Translations under genes and position numbers: made by a program | From: an uncultured Algibacter sp. | Lineage (GTDB): Bacteria; Bacteroidota; Bacteroidia; Flavobacteriales; Flavobacteriaceae | Reading direction: 5' to 3' | Assembly (NCBI RefSeq): GCF_947487575.1 | Contig: NZ_CANKXG010000003.1 | Location: 62,001 to 126,000 of the forward strand | DNA: 64,000 nucleotides | Notes under the pieces: model-generated | The model's input: the letters and a program-made list of their open reading frames with translations, nothing else | Told to the model about the DNA's origin: nothing | Database searches by the model: none | Shown here: positions 1-9,371 of the stretch, in pieces | Numbering within the stretch: the first letter of the stretch is position 1 | Layout: each line of letters opens with the position of its first letter

Positions 1-953
1 CCTGAATCATAAATTAAACGTTTTTGCCTAGGCAATGGCCCTCCATGGTCACCATAGAAAATGATAATGGTATTTTCTAAAAGTCCATCATCTTCTAATT
101 GCTTTAAAACGGCTCCAACTTGATTGTCCATTTCGGCAATATTGTTGTACAATTTCCACATATCACGTTTAGTAACGTCGTTATCTGGAAGGTATGGCGG
201 AATATTAAACTTTGTATCTTTAGATAAATGCTTTGTAATATCTTCTTCTGCAATTCTATTTTTTGCTTCAGGTAGTCCGTTTTGTTTCCAAGTATAAGTT
301 CTATCTCCAGCACGGTAATGTCTTGTTTCTATTTGTCTAAAACCATAAGGTTCAAATAAGCCAGATTCGTGTGTTTCTGTAAAATTGAATATTGAAAAGA
401 AAGGCTGATTTTCTTTTCTGTTACGCCAATGTGCATAAGGACTACTTTCATCCCACGCTGTAACTGGTGCTCTAAATTGATAATCTTCCTTATAATTGTT
501 AGTACAGTAATAGCCATTTACCCGTAGCAACTCACTAACCATTTTTACTTGAGAAGGGGGTACTGCTTCATACTTAGGCAAACCTGTTTGCTTAGTATTA
601 GATGTTGTACGCATATGGTTTGCACCAATACTTGAAGGGTACATTCCTGTTGCTATGGCTGCCCTACTTGGTGCACAAACACCTGAAGTTGAATACAAAT
701 TAGGATAAATAACACCTTCGTTAGCTAAACGAGTTAAATTTGGTGTTTTAATCGTTAAGTCTCCAAAAGGTGGAATATAAGCTCCCATATCTTCTGTAAC
801 TAACCATAAAATATTAGGTTTCTTAGGCAGTTCTATTGGCGCTTCCTTTACCACCTCTTCTTTTACGCTTTTAGTGTTTTGGCAATTAAAAAACACGAAA
901 CAGATTATACCTCCTATAAAAATATTAAATATTGCTTTCAAATTTGTATTCAT
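1..953 (-). CDS. Type I (FGly) sulfatase, lipoprotein, 3' end cut by window edge
   Basis: About 317 N-terminal residues are visible; the frame is open to base 3 and the C-terminus lies outside. The ATG at 951-953 opens a lipoprotein signal peptide with lipobox FFNC (Cys24). The sulfatase core starts near residue 46 (PNILWLVTEDMG, supplying metal-binding acidic residues). The maturation motif C-A-P-S-R has its Cys at residue 93, the residue converted to formylglycine. A GDHGGP segment near residue 300 fits the distal metal-binding region. It is the last gene of the GH5-GH3-GH2-sulfatase operon, 57 bp after the GH2 stop. It probably desulfates the PUL glycan from the outer membrane or periplasm. 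Family is confident; the sulfate position is unknown. Confidence 0.9.
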   Translation of the reverse strand, partial: MNTNLKAIFNIFIGGIICFVFFNCQNTKSVKEEVVKEAPIELPKKPNILWLVTEDMGAYIPPFGDLTIKTPNLTRLANEGVIYPNLYSTSGVCAPSRAAIATGMYPSSIGANHMRTTSNTKQTGLPKYEAVPPSQVKMVSELLRVNGYYCTNNYKEDYQFRAPVTAWDESSPYAHWRNRKENQPFFSIFNFTETHESGLFEPYGFRQIETRHYRAGDRTYTWKQNGLPEAKNRIAEEDITKHLSKDTKFNIPPYLPDNDVTKRDMWKLYNNIAEMDNQVGAVLKQLEDDGLLENTIIIFYGDHGGPLPRQKRLIYDS

Positions 954-1009
954 CAATGTGGCCTTAAAATATTATCTTAATATGAGTTTATTGTAAGTGT
1001 TAAAATTAT

Positions 1010-3991
1010 TTACTTTTTCCTTTTTTTGGCAATAACAACATACATTCTTGCTTCTTCTGGCGCATCACCATCACTGTTTCCTGCCATAACTACACTCTCT
1101 CCTGCTTTAACGTTACGCTTAAATAATGACATTTTAACTTCTCCTATAATGAAATCATCCCCTGTATCAACATAATCTTCAATTAAAAACTCTGGACGAG
1201 ACACTCTATCATCATGTCCTACATAAAGTGTCATATCTTCTCCTGCTATAAATTGTAACAGGTCTCTTGCCCAATAACGACTATCCGAATTTGGTAGCCG
1301 TACATATTCTGAACCATGTAAATAACTTGGAATTTTTGTATAATTATATTGTAAGTCAGTATACGGTTTCTTTCCCCAAAACACATTTGTTCTTAAAATC
1401 GCTTTAGAGTCACCCGTATAACTAAACTTTGTAAATAACTTACTCTTATTAGTTACACCTGGTACATAAGGCGGAATATGTGGTGTATAAGCTGGTTTTT
1501 GTTCTTCTTTTACTACCGTTTTATAAATTTGTGGCATTTTAGTACTTAAACCACCTTCTAATTTTACGGGTTTAGAATTTAAAGTAATGGTAGCATCTTT
1601 TATTCCTTCTCGTCTTGCTGTAATTATAACTTCTCCAGCTTTTAATAATGATTTAATTGCCACTCTATTTATACCGCATTCTGTATCTAGATATAGGTTA
1701 TTAATTGTGTTTTCTTTACCACTATTATAACCACCTCTCCATATACCTGCACCTGATATAGTAAAATCTATACGTCCTTTATCTAATGGACATCTGTTAC
1801 CATCTTTATCAACTACTTCAACATCTATTAAAGCAATATCTGATCCATCTGCTAACCATCCTTCAGAGCCAGTTATAGGTATTAACTTAATGGCTACAGG
1901 TTTTCCAATGGTGCGTTTAGCTTGTGTTACTGAAAGTTCATTATCAATATAAGCTTCTGCTCTTATTTCTCCAGGTTTCCATTGTACATTATCAAATTTA
2001 TAAACATAACCATTGTCTGGAATACTATCTGTACCTATCAACTCATTATTTACAAATAATTTAACTGCTGCTGTATTGGATATAACATATATTGGCTTGG
2101 TTGTATCTTCGGTATAATTCCAGTGCCCAACTATATGAACTTGTGACTCTGGTCGCCACATAGATTTTAATGCATAAAACCCTTCTTTAGGCAAGCGAAC
2201 CGCATCTACTTCTCCACTTGCTCTGGTAACTTCTGTAGGACATCTACCACCATGAGGTCCATCAGAAAAAATCCAATTTGCACCACCACTATGGTAAGGC
2301 TTTTTACCCATTTTTTTCCACCAATGCTCTACTTGTCTTACTGCAAACTCTTCTGACGTTAATTTATACGTATTTCTGCTTAAATTTGGGTGACTGAAAA
2401 AATTATCGTCTGGCGAATATTTATCCCATGATCTACGTGGCGATTCATCACGACAATATTCACTTTCTATAATTGGTAAGTTTGGATATTCTCCTTCCCA
2501 ACCTTCAGTACCAATTTCAATACTCACATATTTTTCTGACCATGGTGCATTATCGGCACGCCTATTTCCCATTAATCGTTTTCCATTAGGATCGAAAGTA
2601 TTAATAACATCTAATATTTCCTGATAATGTGCTTCAGATTCAGCCCAATTACCACCTTCCCATATAAAAATAGATGGATGGTTACGGTAGTAAACAATCA
2701 TATCTCTAAAAGCAGCAATACGAATATCCCAAGTTTCTCCTTCATCTTCAGACTCACCTGAAACACCTGGCATTAAGGTTACAAAACCATATTTATCTCC
2801 CATAGCAATCTCAGAAGGCGATCCTGCGCAATGTCCCCAACGTATAAAATTGCCGCCTGCTTCATCCATTAAATCATAGGTAAAATCTCTTAACCAGTCT
2901 GGTAAAGCAGCACCAAGTCCTGCCCAACTATTGGTTGGTTTCTGTCCCCAACCATGTAACTTTATATGTTCTTCATTTATATGAAACCCAGAGTCTTTAT
3001 TAAATTCAAAACTTCTTATTCCAAGAGGTGTTTCATAACTATCTAAAACAACATCATTTTGTTTAACTATGGTATATACTCTATACATGTATGGGTTACG
3101 AGTGTACCAAAGTTGTGGGTTATCAATATTTAATTGTGTTTCAAATGTAAGTTTCTCATTTGCTTTTATATCTTGAGTATTTGTTCCTTTTTGAACAATA
3201 TTTCCTTCTTTATTAATAATATAAGTTTCAAGTACAACACTTTTTTGTTCTTGATATTCATTATGAACTTCAGATTTTACAATAACAGTTGCTTTATCAT
3301 TAGTGATGTTATCTGCATATGCATACGTGCCAACTGTTTTTAAATTATCGTACAAAGGCAAAGTTACATGCAAAGGATCCATAACATGCAGAAACACATT
3401 TCTGTATATGCCACCATGTGTTGGGTGCCAATGTTCATGATTCCAAACTAAAGGAAAATTATCTCTAAAATGATCGCCTCTGTCGTTATTAACTTTTACG
3501 GCTATCACGTTTTCTTCCCCGTAATTAATATGTGAAGTTAAATCAAATCCGAAAGGGATAAACCCTGTTTGGTTTTGACCAATATGCTTACCATTAATAT
3601 AAACATCGGCAATTTGACGTACCGATTCAAATTCGATAAATATTTTTTTTCCTTTTTCTGATTCTGGAAGTTTAAAATTCTTTCTGTACCAAACTGTACC
3701 GCGCCATTGATTATCTTCTCCATCGTGATGACCATGACTTAAATCATCAAAAGTATCAACATCATTAAAAGTATGCGGACAACTTACAGTAGCCCATGAT
3801 TTATCATTATAATTTTTTAGTTCTGCTTGATCTGGATTATCTTTTATAAATTTCCAATCTAGATTGAAATTATACTTAAACCTATTGCCTTTAGATAAGT
3901 TTTTTTCGTGATTTTGAAAACTACATCCATTTATTAATAAACCTGTGAAACAAAAAAATAGACAAATAATACTTTTAAAACACTTATTCAT
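1010..3991 (-). CDS. Glycoside hydrolase family 2 lipoprotein with atypical acid/base motif
   Basis: 993-residue GH2 enzyme (beta-galactosidase-like superfamily). A lipoprotein signal ends at LLINGC (Cys23). A sugar-binding jelly roll (about 40-205), an Ig-like domain (about 210-325) and a TIM barrel (about 330-600) follow, then beta-sandwich domains. The nucleophile region reads IIESEYC, making Glu511 the likely nucleophile. The acid/base motif, normally NHPSxxxWxxGNE, reads NHPSIFIWEGGNW: Trp449 stands where Glu is expected and a Glu (445) lies four residues earlier. The gene sits 30 bp downstream of GH3 in the same operon. Likely an exo-beta-glycosidase on PUL oligosaccharides; the sugar cannot be read from sequence. 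The family call is secure, the mechanism less so. Confidence 0.88.
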   Translation of the reverse strand: MNKCFKSIICLFFCFTGLLINGCSFQNHEKNLSKGNRFKYNFNLDWKFIKDNPDQAELKNYNDKSWATVSCPHTFNDVDTFDDLSHGHHDGEDNQWRGTVWYRKNFKLPESEKGKKIFIEFESVRQIADVYINGKHIGQNQTGFIPFGFDLTSHINYGEENVIAVKVNNDRGDHFRDNFPLVWNHEHWHPTHGGIYRNVFLHVMDPLHVTLPLYDNLKTVGTYAYADNITNDKATVIVKSEVHNEYQEQKSVVLETYIINKEGNIVQKGTNTQDIKANEKLTFETQLNIDNPQLWYTRNPYMYRVYTIVKQNDVVLDSYETPLGIRSFEFNKDSGFHINEEHIKLHGWGQKPTNSWAGLGAALPDWLRDFTYDLMDEAGGNFIRWGHCAGSPSEIAMGDKYGFVTLMPGVSGESEDEGETWDIRIAAFRDMIVYYRNHPSIFIWEGGNWAESEAHYQEILDVINTFDPNGKRLMGNRRADNAPWSEKYVSIEIGTEGWEGEYPNLPIIESEYCRDESPRRSWDKYSPDDNFFSHPNLSRNTYKLTSEEFAVRQVEHWWKKMGKKPYHSGGANWIFSDGPHGGRCPTEVTRASGEVDAVRLPKEGFYALKSMWRPESQVHIVGHWNYTEDTTKPIYVISNTAAVKLFVNNELIGTDSIPDNGYVYKFDNVQWKPGEIRAEAYIDNELSVTQAKRTIGKPVAIKLIPITGSEGWLADGSDIALIDVEVVDKDGNRCPLDKGRIDFTISGAGIWRGGYNSGKENTINNLYLDTECGINRVAIKSLLKAGEVIITARREGIKDATITLNSKPVKLEGGLSTKMPQIYKTVVKEEQKPAYTPHIPPYVPGVTNKSKLFTKFSYTGDSKAILRTNVFWGKKPYTDLQYNYTKIPSYLHGSEYVRLPNSDSRYWARDLLQFIAGEDMTLYVGHDDRVSRPEFLIEDYVDTGDDFIIGEVKMSLFKRNVKAGESVVMAGNSDGDAPEEARMYVVIAKKRKK

Positions 3992-4021
3992 ATTATTAAA
4001 TAATCAAATCAGAAACTACTT

Positions 4022-6199
4022 TTATTTCTTAGCGGTTAATGTTATAGTTTTTAAATCTTTTTCAAGAGATGAAGCTCCAACTGATATTGTAAATGTTCCT
4101 GGCTCAACCACCTTTTTCATATCTTGGTTTAATACATTAAGCTCATCAAAACCTAATTTAAAGGTTACTGTTTTGGTTTCACCTGGTTTTAAGGTAATAC
4201 GCTCAAATCCTTTTAACATTTTAAAGTAACGCCCTACTGATGCATAATCATCTCTAACATACATTTGTACTACCTCATCTCCTAGCCTGTCCCCAGTATT
4301 GGTAACTTCTATTGAAACTGTAGTTGATTCATCGAGATTAATAGTAGCGTTTTCTAATTTTGGCTCTCCATATTTAAACGTTGTATAACTTAACCCATAA
4401 CCAAATGAAAATAAGGGAGACTTATCATTAAATCTATACTTACCTTTTCCAGACCCAATAAAGTCAGGACGCTCAAGATAAGTTACAGGAACCTGTCCTA
4501 CGGAGCGTGGAAAAGACATGGTTAATTTACCTCCTGGGTTTACGTATCCAAAAATGACGTTGGCAACAGCATCACCTGCTCTCATACCACCATACCACGT
4601 TTCAAGTACAGACGGTATATTTTCGGCGATATAGTTGATACTTAATGGGCGTCCATTAATTAAAACAGCAATGACTGGTTTTCCTGTTTTGTGAATGGCT
4701 TCTACCAATTCATTTTGAACACCATACAAATCAAGATCAGAGCGGTCTCCACCTTCACCACAGGTTCTATGCGAACTACCTACTACTAGAACAACAGCAT
4801 CTGATTTTTTAGCTGCAGAAATAGCCTCAGGAAATCCTTCTTTTGAAAAACTATCAATATCACAACCTTTAGCGTAATTTATTTTCACATTATCTCCTAC
4901 TTTTTTCTTTAAACCATCAAGAACTGAAACATAATATGGTGGTAACCCTGAATAGCCACCTAATAGTTTATAGGTTTTCTTTTTAGGTCTCTCTTCATGA
5001 GCGTTAGGGCCAATAACTGCTAAAGATTTTATTTTAGATAAATCTAGTGGTAAAAGATTATTATCATTTTTTAGCATAATCATAGATTTTTCTACCATTT
5101 CTAAAGCAAAATCACGATGTTCATCAGTACCAGCTTCTACAGTTTTCTCATCAATCTCTTTTGGTTTTGAATCAAATAAGCCTAATTTATATTTTGCTGT
5201 TAGAATACGTGATGTGGCTTTGTCTATATACTTCATCAATGAAGGATCCTGCTTTATTGTATCCTTCAATACATTGATATGATAGGTTGACAAATCAACA
5301 TTTTTCCCAATTACCAAGTCCATATCAACACCCGCCTTTAATCCCAAAATAGCTGCTTTAGCTCTAGTTTCAGGAATAAAATGCATAGTCTCTAACCTCC
5401 CAACATCATTATTATCAGAAACAATAAAACCGTCAAAACCTAGTTCATCTCGTAAAATATCCTTTAATAACCAGGTATTCATGTGGCATGGTACACCATT
5501 AAAATCTTGATGACCAGGCATAACAGAACCTACCTGAGCTTCCTTTACTGCGGCCTCAAACGACGGCAGGTAAACCTCACGTAAACGACGTTCAGACATA
5601 TCGCTAAATCCACCATTTATACCACGGCGGTTTTCAGGATATCCAACAAAATGTTTAGCTGTTGCAATAACATGATTTTCATCAAATTGCTCATCGCCTT
5701 CACCTTGCAAACCTTGGATAAATGCAACGCCCATTCGAGAAACTAGATAAGGGTCTTCTCCATAAGATTCTTCAACGCGACCATAGCGAGCATCTCCAGC
5801 GAAAACATCTAAATTAGGAGAGTAACAATGTGTTACCCCTAAAGCACGAGCTTCTTTTGCTGTTTGAGTAGCCATTTTTTTTATTAACTCTGGTTCCCAG
5901 GTTGAGGCGCACGCCACTGCTTGTGGATAAACCGTTGTATTACCGTAATAATCAAGAACAAGCCATAGTCCATGCAATGCTTCTCCATATTTCATAACAG
6001 GAATACCCAACCTTTCATTGGCAGGTGCATCCTGTATCATTTCTGTCATCTTTTCCTCTAAAGTCATCTGACTTATTAAATCTTCAACTTTTGAGGCGAT
6101 TTCAGAATCTTTTTTACTTGTGGTTTCTGTTGTACTATCTTTTGAATCACAATTTAATAATGTGGTTATAACAAAAACTACTAATACTAATTTCTTCAT
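4022..6199 (-). CDS. Glycoside hydrolase family 3 beta-glycosidase lipoprotein
   Basis: 725 residues, a typical GH3 length with N-terminal TIM barrel, alpha/beta sandwich and C-terminal fibronectin III-like domain (VQMYVRD, LKGFERITLKPGE). Lipoprotein signal with LLNC lipobox (Cys17). Substrate-binding segments GRVEESYGEDPYLVSRMG and AKHFVGYPENRRG are present. The nucleophile loop is GFDGFIVSDNNDVG, where the Asp after Ser is the expected nucleophile; GH3 beta-glucosidases usually have SDW here, so SDN is a variant. It lies 23 bp after GH5 and 30 bp before GH2 in one operon. Probable exo-beta-glucosidase or beta-xylosidase; members of both specificities share this architecture. Confidence 0.9.
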   Translation of the reverse strand: MKKLVLVVFVITTLLNCDSKDSTTETTSKKDSEIASKVEDLISQMTLEEKMTEMIQDAPANERLGIPVMKYGEALHGLWLVLDYYGNTTVYPQAVACASTWEPELIKKMATQTAKEARALGVTHCYSPNLDVFAGDARYGRVEESYGEDPYLVSRMGVAFIQGLQGEGDEQFDENHVIATAKHFVGYPENRRGINGGFSDMSERRLREVYLPSFEAAVKEAQVGSVMPGHQDFNGVPCHMNTWLLKDILRDELGFDGFIVSDNNDVGRLETMHFIPETRAKAAILGLKAGVDMDLVIGKNVDLSTYHINVLKDTIKQDPSLMKYIDKATSRILTAKYKLGLFDSKPKEIDEKTVEAGTDEHRDFALEMVEKSMIMLKNDNNLLPLDLSKIKSLAVIGPNAHEERPKKKTYKLLGGYSGLPPYYVSVLDGLKKKVGDNVKINYAKGCDIDSFSKEGFPEAISAAKKSDAVVLVVGSSHRTCGEGGDRSDLDLYGVQNELVEAIHKTGKPVIAVLINGRPLSINYIAENIPSVLETWYGGMRAGDAVANVIFGYVNPGGKLTMSFPRSVGQVPVTYLERPDFIGSGKGKYRFNDKSPLFSFGYGLSYTTFKYGEPKLENATINLDESTTVSIEVTNTGDRLGDEVVQMYVRDDYASVGRYFKMLKGFERITLKPGETKTVTFKLGFDELNVLNQDMKKVVEPGTFTISVGASSLEKDLKTITLTAKK

Positions 6200-6222
6200 T
6201 TCTTTAAAATTGGTTATACTAT

Positions 6223-7617
6223 TTAATCAAAATTCCGAAGCCCTGGAACAATTTTTATATTTAAATTTATTCTATTATTTGGCCATTTTAAAACAATTAG
6301 TTTTTGGCTTTGTGGGTCCCAAATAAAATTTGATGGATTTACGTCTTTGGAGCATTTATAAGTTTCAAGTCCTACGTTTTTTAAAGGATTGTAATACATA
6401 ACAATATCGTCATCAATTAAAATGGAGAAACCATCAGGATAATGCCTATTAGCACCAATAAATATTTTTGATGCGCCTTTACTGTTATCTGGTTTTATTT
6501 TAATACCTAAAGTCCTCGTAGCATGATTGAACAAAAAGGAATCAATATCACCTGCAATAGTTTGAGGAAAGGGTCTTGATATTACATCGGTAATATATTT
6601 ACGCTCTACGGTTCCTGCATCAGTGCTATCGCTAAAAATTGACCAAGTTGATGGCCCTCCTGACAGAAAATGTTGCATCGTTCTGTTTCCTAAAAACCAA
6701 GCTTTTATGGAGCCTACTCCCATACGGTCAAAAACTTCGGCTGTTCTAATATATAGTTCACGATATTTTAGTTGCCCTAATTTACCATCTATAAGGGTGT
6801 CAGTTGTTGCAAAAGTTGGAAACCCCCATTCTCCAATTAGAATTGGAGCTTTTAACATATCAGATTCTTTATCAAATCTGTCCATATTTCGCTTAATAAA
6901 ATCGATATCATTTTGGTATATATGAGGTGCAAAAATGATATTTTTTCTGTTAATAGGCGCGGTTATTTCAGAATACTGGTTGTTATCTATTTTCTCTCCT
7001 TTATTCATAAAAATAGACTGAAACAGTATCATTTTATCCACATTTATTTTTTGACTCTCATCAATTATCTTTTGATAAAGCGGAATAAGGTATTTATTTG
7101 TAAGATTTTCATAAGAAATATCCATGGTTAATTTCCTTGGTTCGTTAACGACATCATACCCCAAAACAGCAGGGTCATCGGCATATCTATTCCATATCAC
7201 TTTCCACGCATCTATATAAGTACTATATTCATTCTTTTTATTTTGCCAGAATTCTTCCCAGATAAATTTATCAACGCCATAAACCGTCATTTTAAAAACA
7301 GTTTTAATGTCGTGATTTTTACCTAAAGCTACTAAATCATCTAGCTTCTTAAGGTAGTTTTGATCAAGTTTTCCTCCTGGAAAATTACTTAGTTTACCTA
7401 ACTCCAACCGAATAACTTGTGTGTTAGCACCCATTCTAACCATTCTAGCATAATCATCTGAATCAAAAAACACCTCACCTACATGGTCATTAGTATTTAC
7501 AACAAATCCTCTTGGGATAATATGTCGCCCTTGCTCGTCCCTTAGCCCATGTTTTATTTGAGCAAAAGTCATAATGGATGTGAAACAAAACACAAAAAAA
7601 ATAAACTGTAATTTCAT
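6223..7617 (-). CDS. Glycoside hydrolase family 5-like (endoglycoceramidase-type) secreted enzyme
   Basis: 464 residues with a signal peptide ending near TFAQ (residue 20). The clan GH-A barrel shows both catalytic Glu: acid/base Glu159 in DVVNEPR and nucleophile Glu263 in LIGEWGFP. An acceptor-binding HIY follows the NIIFAPH segment. A C-terminal beta-sandwich of about 90 residues (from about 370) matches the domain that follows the barrel in endoglycoceramidase-like GH5 enzymes. It is the first gene of the operon continuing into GH3, GH2 and a sulfatase. A PUL operator lies 54-73 bp upstream of the start. The substrate is uncertain; beta-glucosidase- or beta-xyloside-type activity is possible. 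Confidence 0.82.
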   Translation of the reverse strand: MKLQFIFFVFCFTSIMTFAQIKHGLRDEQGRHIIPRGFVVNTNDHVGEVFFDSDDYARMVRMGANTQVIRLELGKLSNFPGGKLDQNYLKKLDDLVALGKNHDIKTVFKMTVYGVDKFIWEEFWQNKKNEYSTYIDAWKVIWNRYADDPAVLGYDVVNEPRKLTMDISYENLTNKYLIPLYQKIIDESQKINVDKMILFQSIFMNKGEKIDNNQYSEITAPINRKNIIFAPHIYQNDIDFIKRNMDRFDKESDMLKAPILIGEWGFPTFATTDTLIDGKLGQLKYRELYIRTAEVFDRMGVGSIKAWFLGNRTMQHFLSGGPSTWSIFSDSTDAGTVERKYITDVISRPFPQTIAGDIDSFLFNHATRTLGIKIKPDNSKGASKIFIGANRHYPDGFSILIDDDIVMYYNPLKNVGLETYKCSKDVNPSNFIWDPQSQKLIVLKWPNNRINLNIKIVPGLRNFD

Positions 7618-7670
7618 GAAGTAATTTTAGGTTAAAATTCTATGCAAGATAGATTTTGAATCCTTAAAAA

Positions 7671-7690
7671 GTAACCTGTACTGTGCTGTA
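7671..7690 (-). promoter_or_regulatory. Putative PUL operator, site A (GH5-GH3-GH2-sulfatase operon)
   Basis: Read towards the gene the site is TACAGCACAGTACAGGTTAC. It shares the AGTACAGG core and the trailing TA with the sites upstream of the other PUL units. It begins 54 bp upstream of the GH5 start codon and just downstream of the susD terminator. The regulator is unknown; position and asymmetry suggest an AraC-type or hybrid two-component activator (inference). Confidence 0.6.
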
Positions 7691-7725
7691 AAACTATTTA
7701 CATAAATTACAATTTATGACATAAA

Positions 7726-7754
7726 AAAGACCGAAATAAAAAATTTCGGTCTTT
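7726..7754 (-). terminator. Intrinsic terminator after susD
   Basis: A perfect 12-bp inverted repeat (AAAGACCGAAAT / ATTTCGGTCTTT) with a 5-nt loop lies 26 bp downstream of the susD stop. On the minus strand the hairpin is followed by a run of T, the expected layout for termination of the susC-susD transcript. Confidence 0.85.
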
Positions 7755-7779
7755 AAATACTAACTTAAAAAACTATACT

Positions 7780-9360
7780 CTATCTATATCCATTATTTGT
7801 TGGATCTGACTCTAATAAAGCAGGATTATTTATTAACTCTTGTAGTGGAATTGGTAATTTCACATGGTATGATTTAATATTTTCGTTTGGTTTCCAAAAT
7901 CTAAATTCAAGATTTTGAACCACATCTAATAAAATACCCCATCTTATTAAATCATATCTTCTATGCATTTCTCCAGCTAATTCCCATTTACGTTCATCGT
8001 AAATAGCTTCTCTAAACCCTTGCTGGTCTAAACCTAAAATAGCTTCAGCTTCTCCTACTGTAGCATAAGCACGTTCTCTAATTTCACGTATGTACTCAAA
8101 AGCTGCATTCGGATTTCCACCTGGGCGTTCGTTTTCACACTCGGCCGCCATTAAAGCAACATCTGCTAAACGAAATACCATTCTGTTATCAGAGTGATTA
8201 AAACGAGGAGATCTATCTAACTCTAGATTCCAGAATTTTGCCATATAAGGGAAAACTAAATCGAAACCTAAATAGTTATCTACAATATTTAACTCTCTTC
8301 TTAAATCATTGACAGGAAATTTTTCTGCAAAATCCTTTGAAGCAATTTGTAAGCCAGTGCCATTAAAAGCTTCTCCCCTCGCTCTAAGTGCATCACCTAA
8401 AGCTTCTCTTTCATCTGTATTTGCAGGCTCATCTCTTAAACGCGGATTAAACATACTTGGCCTCCAGTTACTATTACCGGCAAAAGCAGCGCCAGGAAAC
8501 GCTGGGTCAAATTGCCCTGTAATATCTTTTGCAAAATCCAATGACCAAATAATCTCTGGATTATATTCGTTAAACTGGTCAAAAACTTCATTGTAAGTTG
8601 GCAATATACTGTGAGGAGATTGGTTTAAAATTTCTAAACACTTATCTAAACCTAGCTGCCATTGTTGTTGCTTCATATAAATTTTAGCCATAACAATCGC
8701 TGCAGCCCATTTTGAAGCTCTACCACTTTGGTCTTCAGTGTAGGCATCTTGTAAATTATCTTGAGCAAACTGCAAATCCTCTAGAGTACCTGTAATTATT
8801 GTAGCCTCATCTGTTCTTCCTAATGAACCAATTTCTTCTAGTGTTAAAACTTCAGTATGATAAGGTGCATCACCCCAAAGATTGGTAATATGCCAATAGC
8901 ATAAACCTCTAATAAATCTAGCATCAGCTACAATATCAGTCCTTACCTCCTGAGTACCTATAGCTTCATTACCTGTTACTCTGTCTATAATTACATTAGC
9001 ATTTAATATCGTTCTATAAAGGTCTTTCCAAGTATCTGAAACACTCATTTTTTGAATAGAAATATCTGCCAAAGCTTCATTCATTGAGTAATTCCCAATA
9101 GGTTCTACAAAGTTTGCAGAACGATTAGGCTCAATAATATCACACCCATTATCATAAAAATGATCCAGCCCTACTTGACCATACAAAGAGTTATTCTTTA
9201 AAATTGCGTACATCCCCTGTACTGCTTGTCTTGCGTCATTTTCTGAAGCAAAAAAGGTTGTAGGAGAAATAATTGATTTAGGGTCTTCTTCTAAAAAACT
9301 CTCACAACTAAAGCATGCAAAAGCTATAAAGACACATAAAAATATATTTTTTGTTTTCAT
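7780..9360 (-). CDS. susD: SusD/RagB-family glycan-binding lipoprotein
   Basis: 526 residues, normal length for SusD-like proteins. The signal peptide ends in FSC (Cys19), followed by ESFLEEDPKS, the usual SusD N-terminus. TPR-type helices are followed by a C-terminal segment with ALMAAECENERPG and IREIRERAY, typical of the SusD_RagB fold. It caps its SusC partner at the outer surface and binds glycan before import. It starts 11 bp after the susC stop and ends before a strong terminator, so the pair forms a two-gene operon. Ligand specificity cannot be deduced; the context suggests a sulfated rhamnose-containing oligosaccharide. Confidence 0.95.
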   Translation of the reverse strand: MKTKNIFLCVFIAFACFSCESFLEEDPKSIISPTTFFASENDARQAVQGMYAILKNNSLYGQVGLDHFYDNGCDIIEPNRSANFVEPIGNYSMNEALADISIQKMSVSDTWKDLYRTILNANVIIDRVTGNEAIGTQEVRTDIVADARFIRGLCYWHITNLWGDAPYHTEVLTLEEIGSLGRTDEATIITGTLEDLQFAQDNLQDAYTEDQSGRASKWAAAIVMAKIYMKQQQWQLGLDKCLEILNQSPHSILPTYNEVFDQFNEYNPEIIWSLDFAKDITGQFDPAFPGAAFAGNSNWRPSMFNPRLRDEPANTDEREALGDALRARGEAFNGTGLQIASKDFAEKFPVNDLRRELNIVDNYLGFDLVFPYMAKFWNLELDRSPRFNHSDNRMVFRLADVALMAAECENERPGGNPNAAFEYIREIRERAYATVGEAEAILGLDQQGFREAIYDERKWELAGEMHRRYDLIRWGILLDVVQNLEFRFWKPNENIKSYHVKLPIPLQELINNPALLESDPTNNGYR

Positions 9361-9371
9361 ATCTGTTTTTT

